64,000 nt of DNA, from contig JABVXU010000048.1 of assembly GCA_013365365.1 (NCBI GenBank), forward strand, positions 1-64,000, given 5' to 3'. The translations under genes and the position numbers were made by a program. This DNA comes from Cruorifilaria tuberocauda. Taxonomy: Eukaryota; Nematoda; Chromadorea; Rhabditida; Onchocercidae. The number at the start of each line of letters is the position of its first letter. Position 1 is the first letter of the stretch. Positions 36,158 through 49,700 of this stretch are shown here, one piece after another. The notes beneath the pieces are model-generated. The model had not been told where the DNA came from and did no database searches. It worked only from the letters and a program-made list of their open reading frames with translations.

Positions 36158-39100
36158 TTAGTTTTGATACATCAAAACCTGTAAAAGCAATAAAATAAGA
36201 GTAGTAGGATCAACGTTTATTGTTGGAATTGCCTTTGTTTCATATTCATCTGGATTGAAAGATGTTTTCTTGGATTTTATATCCTGACATAACTGCAATG
36301 TTGACTGATATTTCTGAAGTTCAATAAATCTATAGGTAAATCAATTTATAACGTTCCATCAGAAAATGCTTCTTCCCGCAGTTCATTTTTCACACATTGG
36401 AACTTTTTTGAGAAGGTTAAACCTTATTTTCATTTCCTGGATAGTAAGCAATTCCACTTGTCCGGAATTTCTTATAATTGCAGAAACCATTCGAGTTCAT
36501 ATTTTCTGAGCAATCTAAATGCAAAATTATGGCTAAACTGAATGGTTAATTTGTTATGAATTTAGATGAAAGCTTCAAATGGAATTTCATAGTTATTTAA
36601 AAAAAGATAATTTTTGGTTTCAAACCTGTCACACTGTTTTTCTGAACCACTGCTTCATAAACTTACTAATGCAATATCAAAGGAGCAATAATATGAGAAC
36701 TTTTTTAATAAAATTTATAAAACTAACGGTCGAGTAAATTAGTTATGTCTTCTAACTGCTCCTGTGTGAAGTTACGATGATAATATACCTGGAATTTTGA
36801 ACTGAGCAAATGAAACCATCCAACATGTAGCGTCGAGATGTGCTTCAACGTTTAAGTGTACCAGGATTAAGCCTTTTTAATTTATAACTATCTCTTCAAA
36901 GCAATTATTGACTTCGTGTTGACTGCGGAGATTATGTAGGAAGTTATCTTTTCTCCTTTTGACATCAAAATCTTAACAAATTTCCCACCGGCGATACAGT
37001 CGTTGATTGTTTTGTTTGAAGCTTTATTTTCTGCAAGCTTCAGTTTGAATGATAAATAATAACAGGACTAAGTACTTTCAATCCCGGTCCACTTGTAGTA
37101 TTCCAGAGTTCAAAAAACATGGCAGCCGAGTATTTTGGATATCCGCCATTGATCAAGATTTTCTGCTTAGCTTCCAATGTACACATCAGTGCTACTAACG
37201 TTGTATCGTGCTGTAAAAACAGTGTGTGAAAACAATGTCCGTAAATTTCTAACTCCAAAATATCGGAAATCTGGTTTTATTTCACGAAATTATCAATAGA
37301 TTCCTCTTGATATGCCGCAGAACATTTCTTTTATTATCGATTTCATCAATTTCTTTAAATGTACATCTAAGTAAGCTTCGAGATTATTTAAGCAAATTAT
37401 TCATTGTAAGTGCAAATTATTCACGCTGACCATAACTTGGGCAAATAAATTTTTGATAAGTAGTTCAAGATCAACTTATCCAAATGGGACATTATTCAGA
37501 ATACCATCTTACCTTTGACCTTACGATTTCATGCACAGATAACTTAGTGATACTTCTATAAAAATCATCTTGTTCCTCTTCTCAAACTATTCGAGATCGT
37601 TCTTAAGCTTCCTTCTCCATTTTCAATTATAATAATTTTTTCTGCATACCCTATCTAACATATTTTTCAAAACTGACCATTTTTCTAAAAATATCCTTTT
37701 CGTTTAACAGAAGTTTTGAGAAGAATTTACCCATAGCATTTAGTAGGGACTCAAGAATTTCAGCAAGAAATTCTAAGATTAATAAAAAATCAGCTTATTC
37801 AGCTTGTTCGTCCATCCAGTCAAGTATTTGTTGTTGTAAAGACAAACCTATTTTGGGCTATTAAAAACGATATTTGAGATCTAAAGGTCAGCGCGAGTTC
37901 AAATGTAACGTGCATTCCAATAAATACAAAACAATAGAAAATTCAAATTCATTTAATTTTTACACAGGGTAAAAAATTGAAAATGTAGATTTTACTCACT
38001 GCCGAATAAGCGTAATATTTAAGGTCCTTCATCCAACTGCAATTCGGACTTTTCCGATTTTCAGGTTTAAAACAGTGTAACTGCAATTAGAAAATAAAAC
38101 TTAACAATCAAAATATAAATCACATGTGCCTAGAGTTTAAATCATTTAAATTGTTGAAAAATAAAAATTGAAAGAATTATTTTAACCTTTAGATCGAAAT
38201 GATTCAATATTGACCAAAGAATGCTACCACCTCGGATTTTTCCAATTTCGTGCTTAAAATCAATTCCCTCGAATGGCTGTAGATCTGGAATTTACAATTT
38301 CAATTCTTTGTAAGGAATTTTTTTCCTATATAAATTTCTGAGCAATGACTAAATTTCATGCGATATCACTTACTTAAACCATTTTCATAATTTTGAATTG
38401 CATTATTTAGTTGTTCCAATTGATTGTACAGAAAATTATCAATAGGTATATCGAATGCATGTACTTTCTGAAAATTTCCTGCTCTCTGATGATTAATATT
38501 CAGGTCCATGATCCCATCCATAAAAATGCAACAGTGGAAGATTGTAAGCATAACTACGAAATACATAACTACGTATATGAAATATGTAATACGTAACTAC
38601 TAATGAGTACTGCCAAATATTAACAGTATGACCAAAAATGTATAAAAGCATGGCTGAAATTACTAATTTAAGCTGTACATATACCAAAGCCAAATTATAA
38701 TACTTTTACAGTAAAATTAATCGCCTACAGATTAGGAATTCTACAAACTACATTCTTAATTTTTGATTCAGAAAGTGTGAGTCAGTGAATTACGATAATC
38801 GCCAGCATGATTAGCCTTAATGACAATTACCATACGGTCCAAAGATCACCAAGATAATCTATCCTATATATTTTCTCGATTACTATACCAAAAAATTATC
38901 TCAAAGTTTTTTTGATGAATTAAAAAAAATGATGAACTTGCCAACCTCGCAATAAAATGTATCTGCACAGTACCAAACATCCTTCAAGACTAATGATTGT
39001 TTGCATATCTTTTCCAATTGCTTTAAGACTTTCTGGAAATTTAATTCAGGCAATCTTAATTATACAATCTTATAGACCATAATTTATTTTAAAAAAGTTA

Positions 39101-41081
39101 AAAAATTATGATTTCTGAATAAAATGCATTTCATGGTTTTCTTGATAGTGATTCTTCTCATAGCTTTATACCGTATAATTTTTTGCTAAAATTTTCCATT
39201 CAGGTGTTCGTTGCACTATTTCTGATAGCCATTTTTGTCGTGGACAATTTGCATCAGGATTTCCTATCTGGAATTTTAATACCTACTTTTTTGTTAGTGG
39301 CTCACTGAAATTTGAGATTTAAAAAATGTATTATAAAAAATTTAGGAGAAAATTTTTATTATGGGATTTTTTCAATTTCATTAGAATTAGACGATTAAAA
39401 CAGAAATGCAGTGAATTAATACAAACATGATCTGTCTGATCGGAAACGGTATGTACCGGTACAGCAACAAAACCCCGCGGCCATTCCGTTGTATTTGGAA
39501 AATCGATTCCGATGCGCTCATTCTGAGATGGATTATCGTAAAAGCCAATGAAATTTGCCATGGCACTCATCAAAGTTCTATTTACATCTGTTGAACGTAC
39601 ATATATCTGAAATATATAATAAAAACTACTTTTTTCGACTTTTTCTAAAAAATGACAAAATTGAATGCTACATTTGAACACTAACTAATTTATATTTCTT
39701 TGAAGATTGCTGAGAGTAACTATAATTGAATGGCTTTTTCTATTCTAGTGATGGGCTAACTTATGCTTAACTGTGCTTGGTCTTTTGCTTTTACTTCCTT
39801 TTCTTCTTGTTTTATCCAATTTTTTGCATGAAAAAGTTGTTGAATGAAAAAATTATCTCTGAATCTCAAAGATTCTCTTTCCGATCTAAAATATTCGATA
39901 AGTAATATAAACAATATATCATGAAAAAGCAATGTCATGATATACCTGACGTGCATCATAATGTGGACTGAGAAAGTTGAGTAAATTGACATAACGATTG
40001 TAAATGAACTTTCCTAACTTAACCTGCTGCATCATTCCTTCCTATAAAATTACATTCGTATCATTAAAATTGATAATGTATTATTGTAATGATTTTGATC
40101 TGATATGATCAATTTTTTTCTTCATTCTAACTATATCTGTTTTCCTTCTTCCTTCCTCCTTCCAATTAGCTCAGTAGGCTTGCAAAGAGAAAAAGTAATA
40201 ATTTTATAATATTACTTTAATTGGAAGAGTATATCAAAATGAGGAAAGAAATTCAGAAATACAAGAAATTCCTTATTTTTTGTTGTGTTAAGCCGGAAGA
40301 CTGTTAAAACTTTTTTCTGATTTCAACAAAATGGACTTTACATTTTTACCCCTCTTCTTTTCTCTCTTTCTTTCTTTTTCTTATTTCGATCTATATAGTT
40401 GATTAAAACAAGAGATAAATGTAACGAAAAAAAAATGATGTTGATGAAAGCAGATACAAATTGTCAACTTTTCAGTAGTATAATAGTATAACTTCAATAG
40501 TACAACTCACCACTGTAAGCTGTCCCTTTCCTTGAGGCCAATGTTTTCTCTGTATTGGATGACCCTTGCACGATTTTATGGGTGAACGATCACCATGTCT
40601 CCAAATCTTAATGTTTTAGAAAAATATGGCGGGGGAATAATAATTAAATAAAAATAATCCGTCTAAATTTAAAAATCTTAAACATAAGCAACAAGTAGAG
40701 AAATATGTTACAGCTTTATTCTGCAAGTTAGCAACAATTTCTCAAGAGGAGAAGAACGATGAAATAGTATGAAAGTGTTGCATTAATTGAAATGTGCATT
40801 TATCCGTAATAATTTTGCATAAGCATGAGTGATATTATTCGGGGAAACAATTCTATTCTGCGGTATTGCAGATCAGTTTAGAATCAAAAATGACTTAAAA
40901 AGTAGACCTGTTGAAAATGAATTAGAAAATGCTTAACTTCATCTCTCTAAATATCTTGAATGGATGAATTCATTTTAAATGCATTTAGATAAACAAAAAT
41001 TACCGCTTGAAGAAATAAGAGCTCGTCGCCAGCTACAAACAGTAAAATTGCAATGATAACTATCAATTGAATATTGTACAT
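36158..41081 (-). CDS. Secreted histidine acid phosphatase
   Basis: Lysosomal or secreted phosphomonoesterase of histidine phosphatase clade 2 (nematode intestinal/antigenic acid phosphatases). Thirteen exons (minus): 41081-41004, 40606-40511, 40041-39946, 39606-39427, 39267-39172, 39032-38946, 38467-38374, 38284-38187, 38080-38000, 37210-37076, 36788-36728, 36514-36423, 36313-36158; 449 aa, all phases agree. Signal peptide (MYNIQLIVIIAILLFVAGD) opens exon 1. Exon 2 begins IWRHGDRSP, with the nucleophilic His and phosphate-binding Arg residues. Exon 4 has YVRSTDVNRTLMSAMA. Exons 8-9 have KIRGGSIL and YYAYSA. Exon 10 has HDTTLVALM, with the catalytic His-Asp, and YPKYSAAMFFELW. Exons 11-12 give VYYHRN and a Cys pair (HCSENMNSNGFC). 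The C-terminus is hydrophobic (LILLLLQVLMYQN), suggesting a membrane or GPI anchor. The start codon lies 6 bases after CTTTTAG, a likely trans-splice site. Exon 7 could also end at 38379; the chosen donor, GTAAGTG, is stronger. Confidence 0.93.
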
Positions 41082-44000
41082 TGTGTCCTAAAAGGACATG
41101 GTCATTGAATGATATTATGAATTTTTTATTTAAGACAATAAGTGCGCTTTTGTCAAGGAGGAACATTCTTGGCACGCTTGATATTATTCTGGGAGTCATT
41201 TTTAAAAGCAACCAATCTAACCATGTGCATTTTCTAGAATGGGGTGAAATATCGAAGTTATTAATAATTTTCATAAATTTAAAAATCAACTGGTGATTTA
41301 TTTTTGGAAATAAATGTGAATAGATTCATCAAAGCCGCGGTTTCAATTGATTACTGAATGAAATTTAGTTTTGTTATAATTTTTGACATCATTAAAGCAT
41401 AAAATCCCGGATATGCACATGAAATATAAATAGTAGTAATATTTTGGATGAAAAATTAAATTACCATTAAGTACAAATAATAAATAGTTTTTCTTAAACT
41501 TAAAATAGTGCCACCGTAAATTTCAACGTATTCAAAACTGTACAAAAAGTGTTACTTTATTTCACTCTAAAATACATCACTAATCCAGATTACAGTATCC
41601 TAGAAAATGTAAATGAACTAATACATTTAAATAAAGCGAGTGATAGCAATTATTCGGCACTTCTTCTCACTGTACTTCTACAATGGTAGATGAAAATTAG
41701 TATACATACAAATTTCAAGAGGCACCGAAAGAAGGTAAAGTTACAGTAATTGACATGATATACATTACAACTTTAAAATCCTTCAATAAAATATCAAATT
41801 TTCCCCTATCATTAACTCTTTTTACAATTACTAAATATCAGTGAAAATTTATAATCAACAAACATAACGTTTAATAGAAGAAATAGCTAGTCATGTTTAT
41901 TAATATGATAAAATTGTATTTGCAGGTTAAATCTGAACGAACAAAGCATTTCGAAGTAAATTTGTCACGCGAAAAATTCGCTTGAATAATTTTATTAGTG
42001 ATATTTAAGATTTGGAAAACTATAAATCCAATTATAATATCAAGTTTCATTAATTTCATAAATACAGAGAAAAATTTAGAAAATTTATACAATGGAAAGA
42101 TGCAGAGATCGCTGTTAATCGGATTACATACTGTTTGGAACAGCAAGATACTGTGTTCTTACATTTATTGCATTAAATTATTTGAGTTGACCATGTCATA
42201 TTATTTAAAGATGTATTAATTGGGTTCAACAAAATTTTATCGCATCTTACTGATCATAAACAATTCAGATAAACAAATATCAACATGAATCGTACACGTT
42301 GTGGACCGTGATGGATTTTTCAGATAAAACAATGAATATGATAATAGTGATCATTGATATTTTTATTCCAATCAGAGAGGTTGTGTTATTCAAGGAAATA
42401 AATTCAAGCAGAATGATGAACTGTCAGAGTCACTCTTAGATGGCTAATCACAATATATCTATTGTTCTGGATAAATTTAGAGAAATAGATGAATTTTTTT
42501 GTTTCTCTACCATAAATAATTGCTTTTAATTAAATAAATGTTATAACGATTTATAATGATGTTATAATGAATAATAATAATGATTTTTCATAATGATAAC
42601 GATTTTTATAATGATAAATTTGCAATATACAAAATCCTTTATTTTGCTTTGGAGGAAATAACTGTCTCTCTGGAATGTACCAGAAACATATTGTACTAAA
42701 TATTTCTCAAGCTTTAATAAGATTCCTTCTATCTCAACAAATTTTAATCGTTAAATCATTGGAAATTGGTATTAAATAATCATTGATAGTGAACGGATCA
42801 CATGGTTATATTCAAATTATTTCATAACCAGATATCATAATCAATTTCTGATATCGTTACGTAGTTGCAACCAATGAAAGAAAAAAGAAAATTGATAATT
42901 CCACCTCAGTGCTAGAACAGTCGTCATTTTGAAAATCAGGACAAAATAAATTTAAATAGGAAGTGTATTGAATTTGTAAAAAAATCGGAAATGTTAGGCT
43001 AATGAGGTAACATTAGCGAAAAACCTGCATCAAATGATTGCAAACAGAGAGCATCTGAAAGGAATATAATTCTTCCCAACAGGTTCTTTGTCCTGAGACT
43101 TGAATAAATATTTTAGTATTTCCAGCATTTCTAGTTAGAAAGTACATCATTCCCAATTAGACAGGATTGCCACTGTTGTAGATGTGATAAAAAATAGTGC
43201 ATCTGAGGATGTCAGTTTTATAATCTTGAAAAAATGTATGAAACCATGATTGATATCTTTTGAATATTATATTCCATTGGAGAAGAAGGTAATGAGAAAC
43301 GTATGAGAGAATAAAAATTTGAACGAAGAAAGAAGTGAGAAAAATATTTATTACAAATATTTACAAACATCAACTAGTGTCGATGTTGCTGCAATAGTAC
43401 AGTTAAAAGCAAATGTCGGACGATTTTCAATGATTCAATAAACCAAAAACATTAAATTAGATTGTCTCAATGATGTAATTAAGCTAAAATTACCATACTT
43501 CTAGTAAGAATATTTTACATAATTGATGAACTGCAAAGTGGGAAGAAATGTACAATTATGGTTGATGTGAGTCGCTTCGAATACTACATTTGTAACTGGA
43601 AAAGAGAAGTTAATGTGTGAGAGAGAATGATTTAAAAATCAAGAACAAAAAGAAGGAGAACTGAAAAAAATCACAGATAATTTTGAATATCATAGAAGCG
43701 AGATAAAAAATAAACTAGCTGAGACTTACACAGTCGAAATATTACAATTAACATGTCAAGGAAAAAAAATCATGCGATAGTAGCAGAACAACTTTCACAC
43801 ATAATTTGATCGATCGAAATATGCAGTCAAATTGGTGAAAATGAGGTGAAACCAATGAAAGTGATCTGCAATATTCTACGTTCTAAATAACAACAAATTT
43901 CCTCTAAGTTGCTGCATCTCATCATCTGATCGATTCACTCAAAATAATCAAACTATAACGGTGAAAAGTATTTATAAACAATATTTTAGAAGCATTGCAT

Positions 44001-45094
44001 CAACATTCCAAGTCTTTTTTATTTTTGAAATAGATATATGATGAATCAAGTAACAACAAACACAAGCTAAGACTGACAGGAAATTTAGAAAAAACACATT
44101 TATAAAAGCGTTAATATCAAGATATGCATTCAGCTGAGACAACAAATACTTTGCAAAATGATACTATAGTAACTGCTTCTAAGAAGGATCAGAAAAATTT
44201 AGCTTATGTTCCTAAAACCTTAACTGCAATAGCTCTTTGAGTGAAAAGACTAAGAAGAAAATAGATTCCAAATAATTCATTTAAACTATATTCATTTTCA
44301 TATTGTCGTGCGAAATATCAAGATGAATGTAGAAAATTTCATCAAGTAAAAAATTTATGGAGAATTTCACAGGACAATTATTGAAAATGGTTTGAAGCTA
44401 TACTATCGAAAATCTTTCAAAATTCTCGATTACCTAAAATTTAAATTTAAAAGAATTAAAAATTAATCGTATTTTTTTCAATCACTCTATAATAATATTA
44501 ATGCCATAACATTACTGTCAGAAATGTAAGAAACAAACACTAGACAAAACTAACACTACTACCCAAAGTGCTTACATGTGGCAATAAAAAGAAAATTACG
44601 ATGCTTTTACCAAAACCATTATGAATGCGAAAAAAAAACGACAGCTCGATTCACAGCGATGTGTCAACTATATTTCTGAAATGAATGAAGACGTGCACTG
44701 ACAGGAAACAGCGCATTTTAAATACAATCTTTGGTGGCGATTCGGGTTATTATTGCGTCACTTATTGTCTCTTCATTATATTCGGATTCTTTCACTTTAT
44801 ATACCTGAAGATTTTTCTCTGCTTTTTAAAAACAAAGTAAAAAATTTCTAAATTATTTCAACATTTTCAGTTTGTAGAATAACAGAATGATATTTAAAAA
44901 TAAGTACCATTTATCCTACTCTAGCCGTATCATTATGAGATAGGATATAAGAATTTACAGTGATTTATGAATTTTCTACATCTTTTTAATTTAAAGACAT
45001 ATTCATAAAAAATGTTCAAGATAATGTGCATAATTTCAAATTATCAAAGTGTTTTAATATAAAACAATTTTAATACAAAAATTTTAAATCCTCA
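41082..45094. other. Gene-poor region upstream of acid phosphatase
   Basis: About 4 kb of AT-rich DNA. It probably includes the acid phosphatase promoter. Small frames are present but not recognised: 44125-44241 (+, 38 codons), about 44710-44850 (+, about 50 codons without Met), and 41871-42146 (-). Confidence 0.5.
42539..42620. repeat. Degenerate ATAATGAT-type low-complexity repeat
   Basis: Repeated tataatgat / ataacgat / aataataatgat words over about 80 bases. Confidence 0.6.
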
Positions 45095-46759
45095 CTAAAC
45101 CTTTTTAATAAGCTTGTAGTCGGCTATTTGAGGTAGTATGGTCATCGGAACTGGCTTACCATCAATTTTCTTTGCAACTTTAACCATTTTCTCACCACTT
45201 TCGTCGTCGAATATACCGACTAGAACGTTACGACTTTCTTCCGAAATACCAAATGTTATTAGTGATTCCAATATCTATAAATATATCATTATCTGAGTTT
45301 TAAGACTAAGCATTATGTAGTGACAGTGTACCTTTCTATGCAAAACATTGGCAATATCTGCAATAGACATATGAGTAGTTTGGAAACAATATTAGATTGA
45401 AATTCTATCTGAAATTCGGAACTCCCAAAACACTTTACAAGTCCCAACTCACAATTCCTTCTGCTCACTTTTTTTATTGGTGCAATCCTAATAATAATTG
45501 ACAATACCTCGTGTCTCAATCAGAATTTATCAAAAATAAAGAAAAGATGGTTGAAGCAATTAAATAAAAAAAACAACAAAATAACAACTTACATTCCGGT
45601 CAGGCGACAGTGAGTATACTAATTCAGAATGAAGCGTTCGTGTTGAAAGTCTATTATGCGCAGCTTGATGAACAGCCTTATTTGCTGCCGCCAAAAGTGT
45701 GAAAACTTCCAAAACCTAGAGAAATATCTTGTCTTGAACGAATAATGTTGATCTATGAAACAATTAATCCTCTAAACAAAATCTATCCTTAAACTTAATT
45801 TGAATGGAAAAAATATTACATCAGATTACGACAATATCGATGGTAATGTTAATTAATAAACGAGGTGAAACATGAATGATTATTCCTCGCGTAGAACTCC
45901 TAGATCCCATATATTTTGATGCCAAACATTAATTTAATCAATAGGCAAGCAGGATACCCCAGCCTGGGTTGTTCAGATAAATTAACAAGGAATTATGGGA
46001 TGTCTAATAAGAATAAAAATTACAAAGAGATTAATCAAAAAAAAGGAAATCACGTTCTTGTAGTATATATGTATACAATTTGGATACAAATTACATTATA
46101 TATATTTATTATATAGTCAAGGTTAACCAAGCAAATAGAATAGTTGTAATGCATTTTCATCAAATGGACATGGAGGTTTACTACCATAAAATTGATATGA
46201 AAATTTTATATAAGAAGCCGTATCAGCATTAAAAGAAGAGTTTCACACAGCAACAGCAACATAGACCAGTGAACTTGGAATACAAGATTAATAAAATTAA
46301 ATAGCTATTCAACAGATAATATCAGCGTCTCAACAACAAGACTATCAGAGAGCAGTTGATCAACCAAGTAACCAAGGTTTAGGAACCAAGTAACATATGA
46401 ATGTTCTGTGTTCTTACGCTGCTCTATATCATTTTAACCTTTCCAAAAAGAAGTACTTCAACAAATTTACCAAAATTTTTGGCCTTCTTATTCTTCACTC
46501 ATCAGTTTAGAATAGTTGTTGACTCCTTCCCAAAGGCTATGTCTATGAAATTTCCAAATGATCACCAAATTTATATGCTATTAGCCCTTACCAATTCAGG
46601 TCTGATCAAAGCAGCATCGATTGATCCATCAATCAGCGCTTGTCTCAGATCCGAAGCGTTCTTGACGTCGGCAAATAAACAAACTCGAAAAAATCGTCTC
46701 TGCGAAGTGTCGTACGGATCTGGTTGAAGTTCGAATAATCGGGAGGTGCCTGATTTCAT
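45095..46759 (-). CDS. KEOPS/EKC complex subunit CGI-121 (TPRKB homologue)
   Basis: Small subunit that binds the PRPK/Bud32 kinase within the KEOPS complex, needed for the tRNA t6A37 modification. Exons (minus) 46759-46592, 45715-45593, 45274-45095 join in phase 0 to 156 aa. Matches to the family: VCLFADVKNASDLRQALIDGSIDAALIRPEL (human [31 protein letters not shown]), then FTLLAAANKAVH with TRTLHSELVYSLSPDRN, then ILESLITFGISEESRNVLVGIFD and a C-terminal IADYKLIKKV (human ...VKKIYKL). The length is close to the human protein's 175 aa. The start codon is 14 bases after an ATATTTTAG acceptor, consistent with trans-splicing. The frames inside its first intron (45916-46116 plus and 45313-45519 minus) are not supported. 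Confidence 0.93.
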
Positions 46760-49700
46760 CCTCTTTTTTCCTCTAAAATATCAGTCATAATTTATATAGG
46801 CAGAAACTCCAAAGAATTTAAAATTAACAGAAAACTGATACTTTATGGAACAATTAGAAATAGGAAAGTGAGATTTTCTGACTGAGGTCAATATAGTCAG
46901 GTGATAACATTTAAAGTTAGCAATAGAATATTTTAAAAAGTGAGCGTTTTCTAAGTTCATTAATCATCATTTAGAAAAAAAAAACAGTTTTCATCATAAA
47001 TCAACACTTCCCGTTTTCCCTGTCACGTGGGACTTCATAAAAACATACTTCCTCATCTCAAATGCTTCAGGCTGACATCTCGATGATCAGTCCATCACAA
47101 AAACGACGACGAACTTAACTGGAAAATCTCCGTATGTATAGCGTAGTTGATGTAGAGACAATATATAACGGCGAGGAAGAAAATACACTGTTTGGAGAGG
47201 AATAGTAACAGAGAGATTGCAAAATAGACTAGTGAGTTAAGATTGAGAACGTGAGAGACTTAGATTAAATAGCGTAGAGGAGCAACTGAGAGAAGTTGGT
47301 AGAATAAATGGAAGATTTTGCTTTGACGGCAAGCCATGTTAGCTCGCGGGACTACCAAGTATTGAGGGATTCGAATTATGTAGGGCACTTGGTTTCCAGG
47401 CTGATAAACATTTTAGGCGATGGCAGATTCTTACGGCGCTTCTGATAATTCTCTATAATTGTCGGTCTTGGGAAATGAACGGGAAAACTGATGAAATAAG
47501 AGAAAGGAACAGTTTTGACAAATGTTCAAATAAAAAGAAATACTGTTTTGAATGAATGATACAAGAAAAATCAAAATTAGTGCAAATTTTTTGCTTTTTC
47601 AAAATTGTTATTTTTGACAAGCTAAATTATCTTTGTGACTTTTAGAAGACAAAATAAGACGCAAAGTGTATTTCAGGACTGTAAACCATTCCCTTCATCA
47701 AATAAACAAAATACAGCTAAAAAAGCAATTTAGAAAAGCCTTTTTGATATCTATTATTAAGCGACATATGCCTACGGCAGCTGGATGATTCAAATATATA
47801 GCAATAGCTATTGACTTGCACAATTTTTAATATTATTTTAGAAGTTTTCTTACCTTATAACAAGTGACATCGTTCCTTTACAAAATAAATAAAGAGATAT
47901 CAATTACAGAAAATACTGACAAATTGTTTAGCAGTAAGGGTTTAAAATATACCATTTCGTGGTCCTTTGCAGAAATTTTATCACTTCTTTTATGAGCTTT
48001 TCGAATTTTAACTGAAATTAATAATACTGCCTATTTTCAAGTAAATATATTATGAACGTCGGCGAAAATAATCACTGCAAATAGCATGGAAAAACTGGTG
48101 AAAAATTAACAAAATGATAAAAAGAATAGGAAAAAGTTTTCGGAAGCTTTAAGGATGGCAAGCCCCATTAACTTATGTCATCTAAGTTGTAAACAGTCTT
48201 GAAATTTTCAAACATTTACTGAAACATTCTTAAAACTCCCGGAGTTCTTATGACATTTAAAAACAGTTGCAAGAGTTGCATTTTTTTTACTGACATTGTT
48301 TAAACATACGAGCAAAGTATTTGAGCATATGACATCTGTTCAGCTATTAATTTATTTTTAAATATAAAAATAAAATATTTGCGCGAACAGATGTCATTCG
48401 CTCAAAGTTATCGAATCTTACAAAATGTATAATTTTTGTAGAAAGGAAATTAATAGTATAACTCTGATATAGGATGATAAAATGATTCTCTGCCACTTAA
48501 AATCTAAAATTAAAATTTTCAGAGATAAATTTATGATTGCACAGCCTATTGCTTAAATGGTACGCGATGACGCATTCTATTATAGTTAATTTAGTTCTTT
48601 GGTTTTTTAGCATACTGAGAATGTAACTCAATTTCTGATTGCTGATAATCTTGGAGCGATACTGACTAGAAAGACACCTGCAACCTAGTTTAACTGCTTT
48701 AATTGTTTGGTTAAATAAACAAATTGAATAATTGGTTTCTGATGCTGATATTGATGTGTATATGAAATATCTTGAAAGGAAAAATTTTTTTGATGAAAAA
48801 ATTGTAATTAAATTACTTGATAAAGAGACAAAAATGAGGATGATGTGGCTTTAAAATTAAAATGGATTTTTATGAAACTGCTGATTTAAGCATATATAAA
48901 GATATGTTAGAGTGAAAGGCGAAGGATGTATTCATCAAATTAAAGAATGTGATAAAAGTTTCAATTTAATTCCGAAATTCTAATAAACACGGCATAATAT
49001 GCTTGTGAAAAATAAATGCAAAGATAATTTGCATTTCTTTAAGAAGAAATGACTACATTGCACAAAATTTGTGTCAAGGAGTACTTCTCAACCAGTTGCG
49101 AAACAGAAAAACTGATTAGTTTGAACGAAACTTTTGTATGCTGCAAAAACTTTACGAGTTATTAATTGAGGTATATGATAGAAATATTTCCCTGCTCTAA
49201 CACGGTTTATCAAATTAACTAATAAATAACTATTCATTATTTTGACGGGTTTTGCAGGATGATTTTTTTAGAACATTTAGAAAGTGATTTTGTATGACTC
49301 TTCGGAAGTTACACATTTTTTAGTATAAAATACCCCTTTTTTCAATAGCTGAAGTTAAATAAAAGGAACTTTTACTCGCTTTCCTCCGTCAAAGTTTATC
49401 AATAAAAAGAAATAAATATAAATATAGATTTCTACTAATCCAAGTAATCCAAGTTATTTGGATACAAGATCCGAGATGATTGAAATTATTATAAAAAGAG
49501 ATCAGAGAAGGAATGATTCATTTACTTGTCTTGTAAGAGAATGAGCATCAGCAAGTTCACTGATTAGCCTGATCATTTTTTATAATATTGATTGGGTCGA
49601 AAATTGTCAAATTATTTGGATAGGAGTAGTCAGCAAGAAGATAATTAGAAGACTGAGGTAAGAGGAGCACACTATCATCAAAAAGCAGATGTTTCTGAGC

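Noticed and set aside
37780..37850. Short minus-strand frame reading LQQQILDWMDEQAE
   Set aside because: It lies in the intron between acid phosphatase exons 9 and 10, where the family continues directly from YSA to HDTT.
45313..46116. Frames inside intron 1 of the CGI-121 gene and its flanks
   Set aside because: They lie within introns of a well-supported gene and have no recognisable product.
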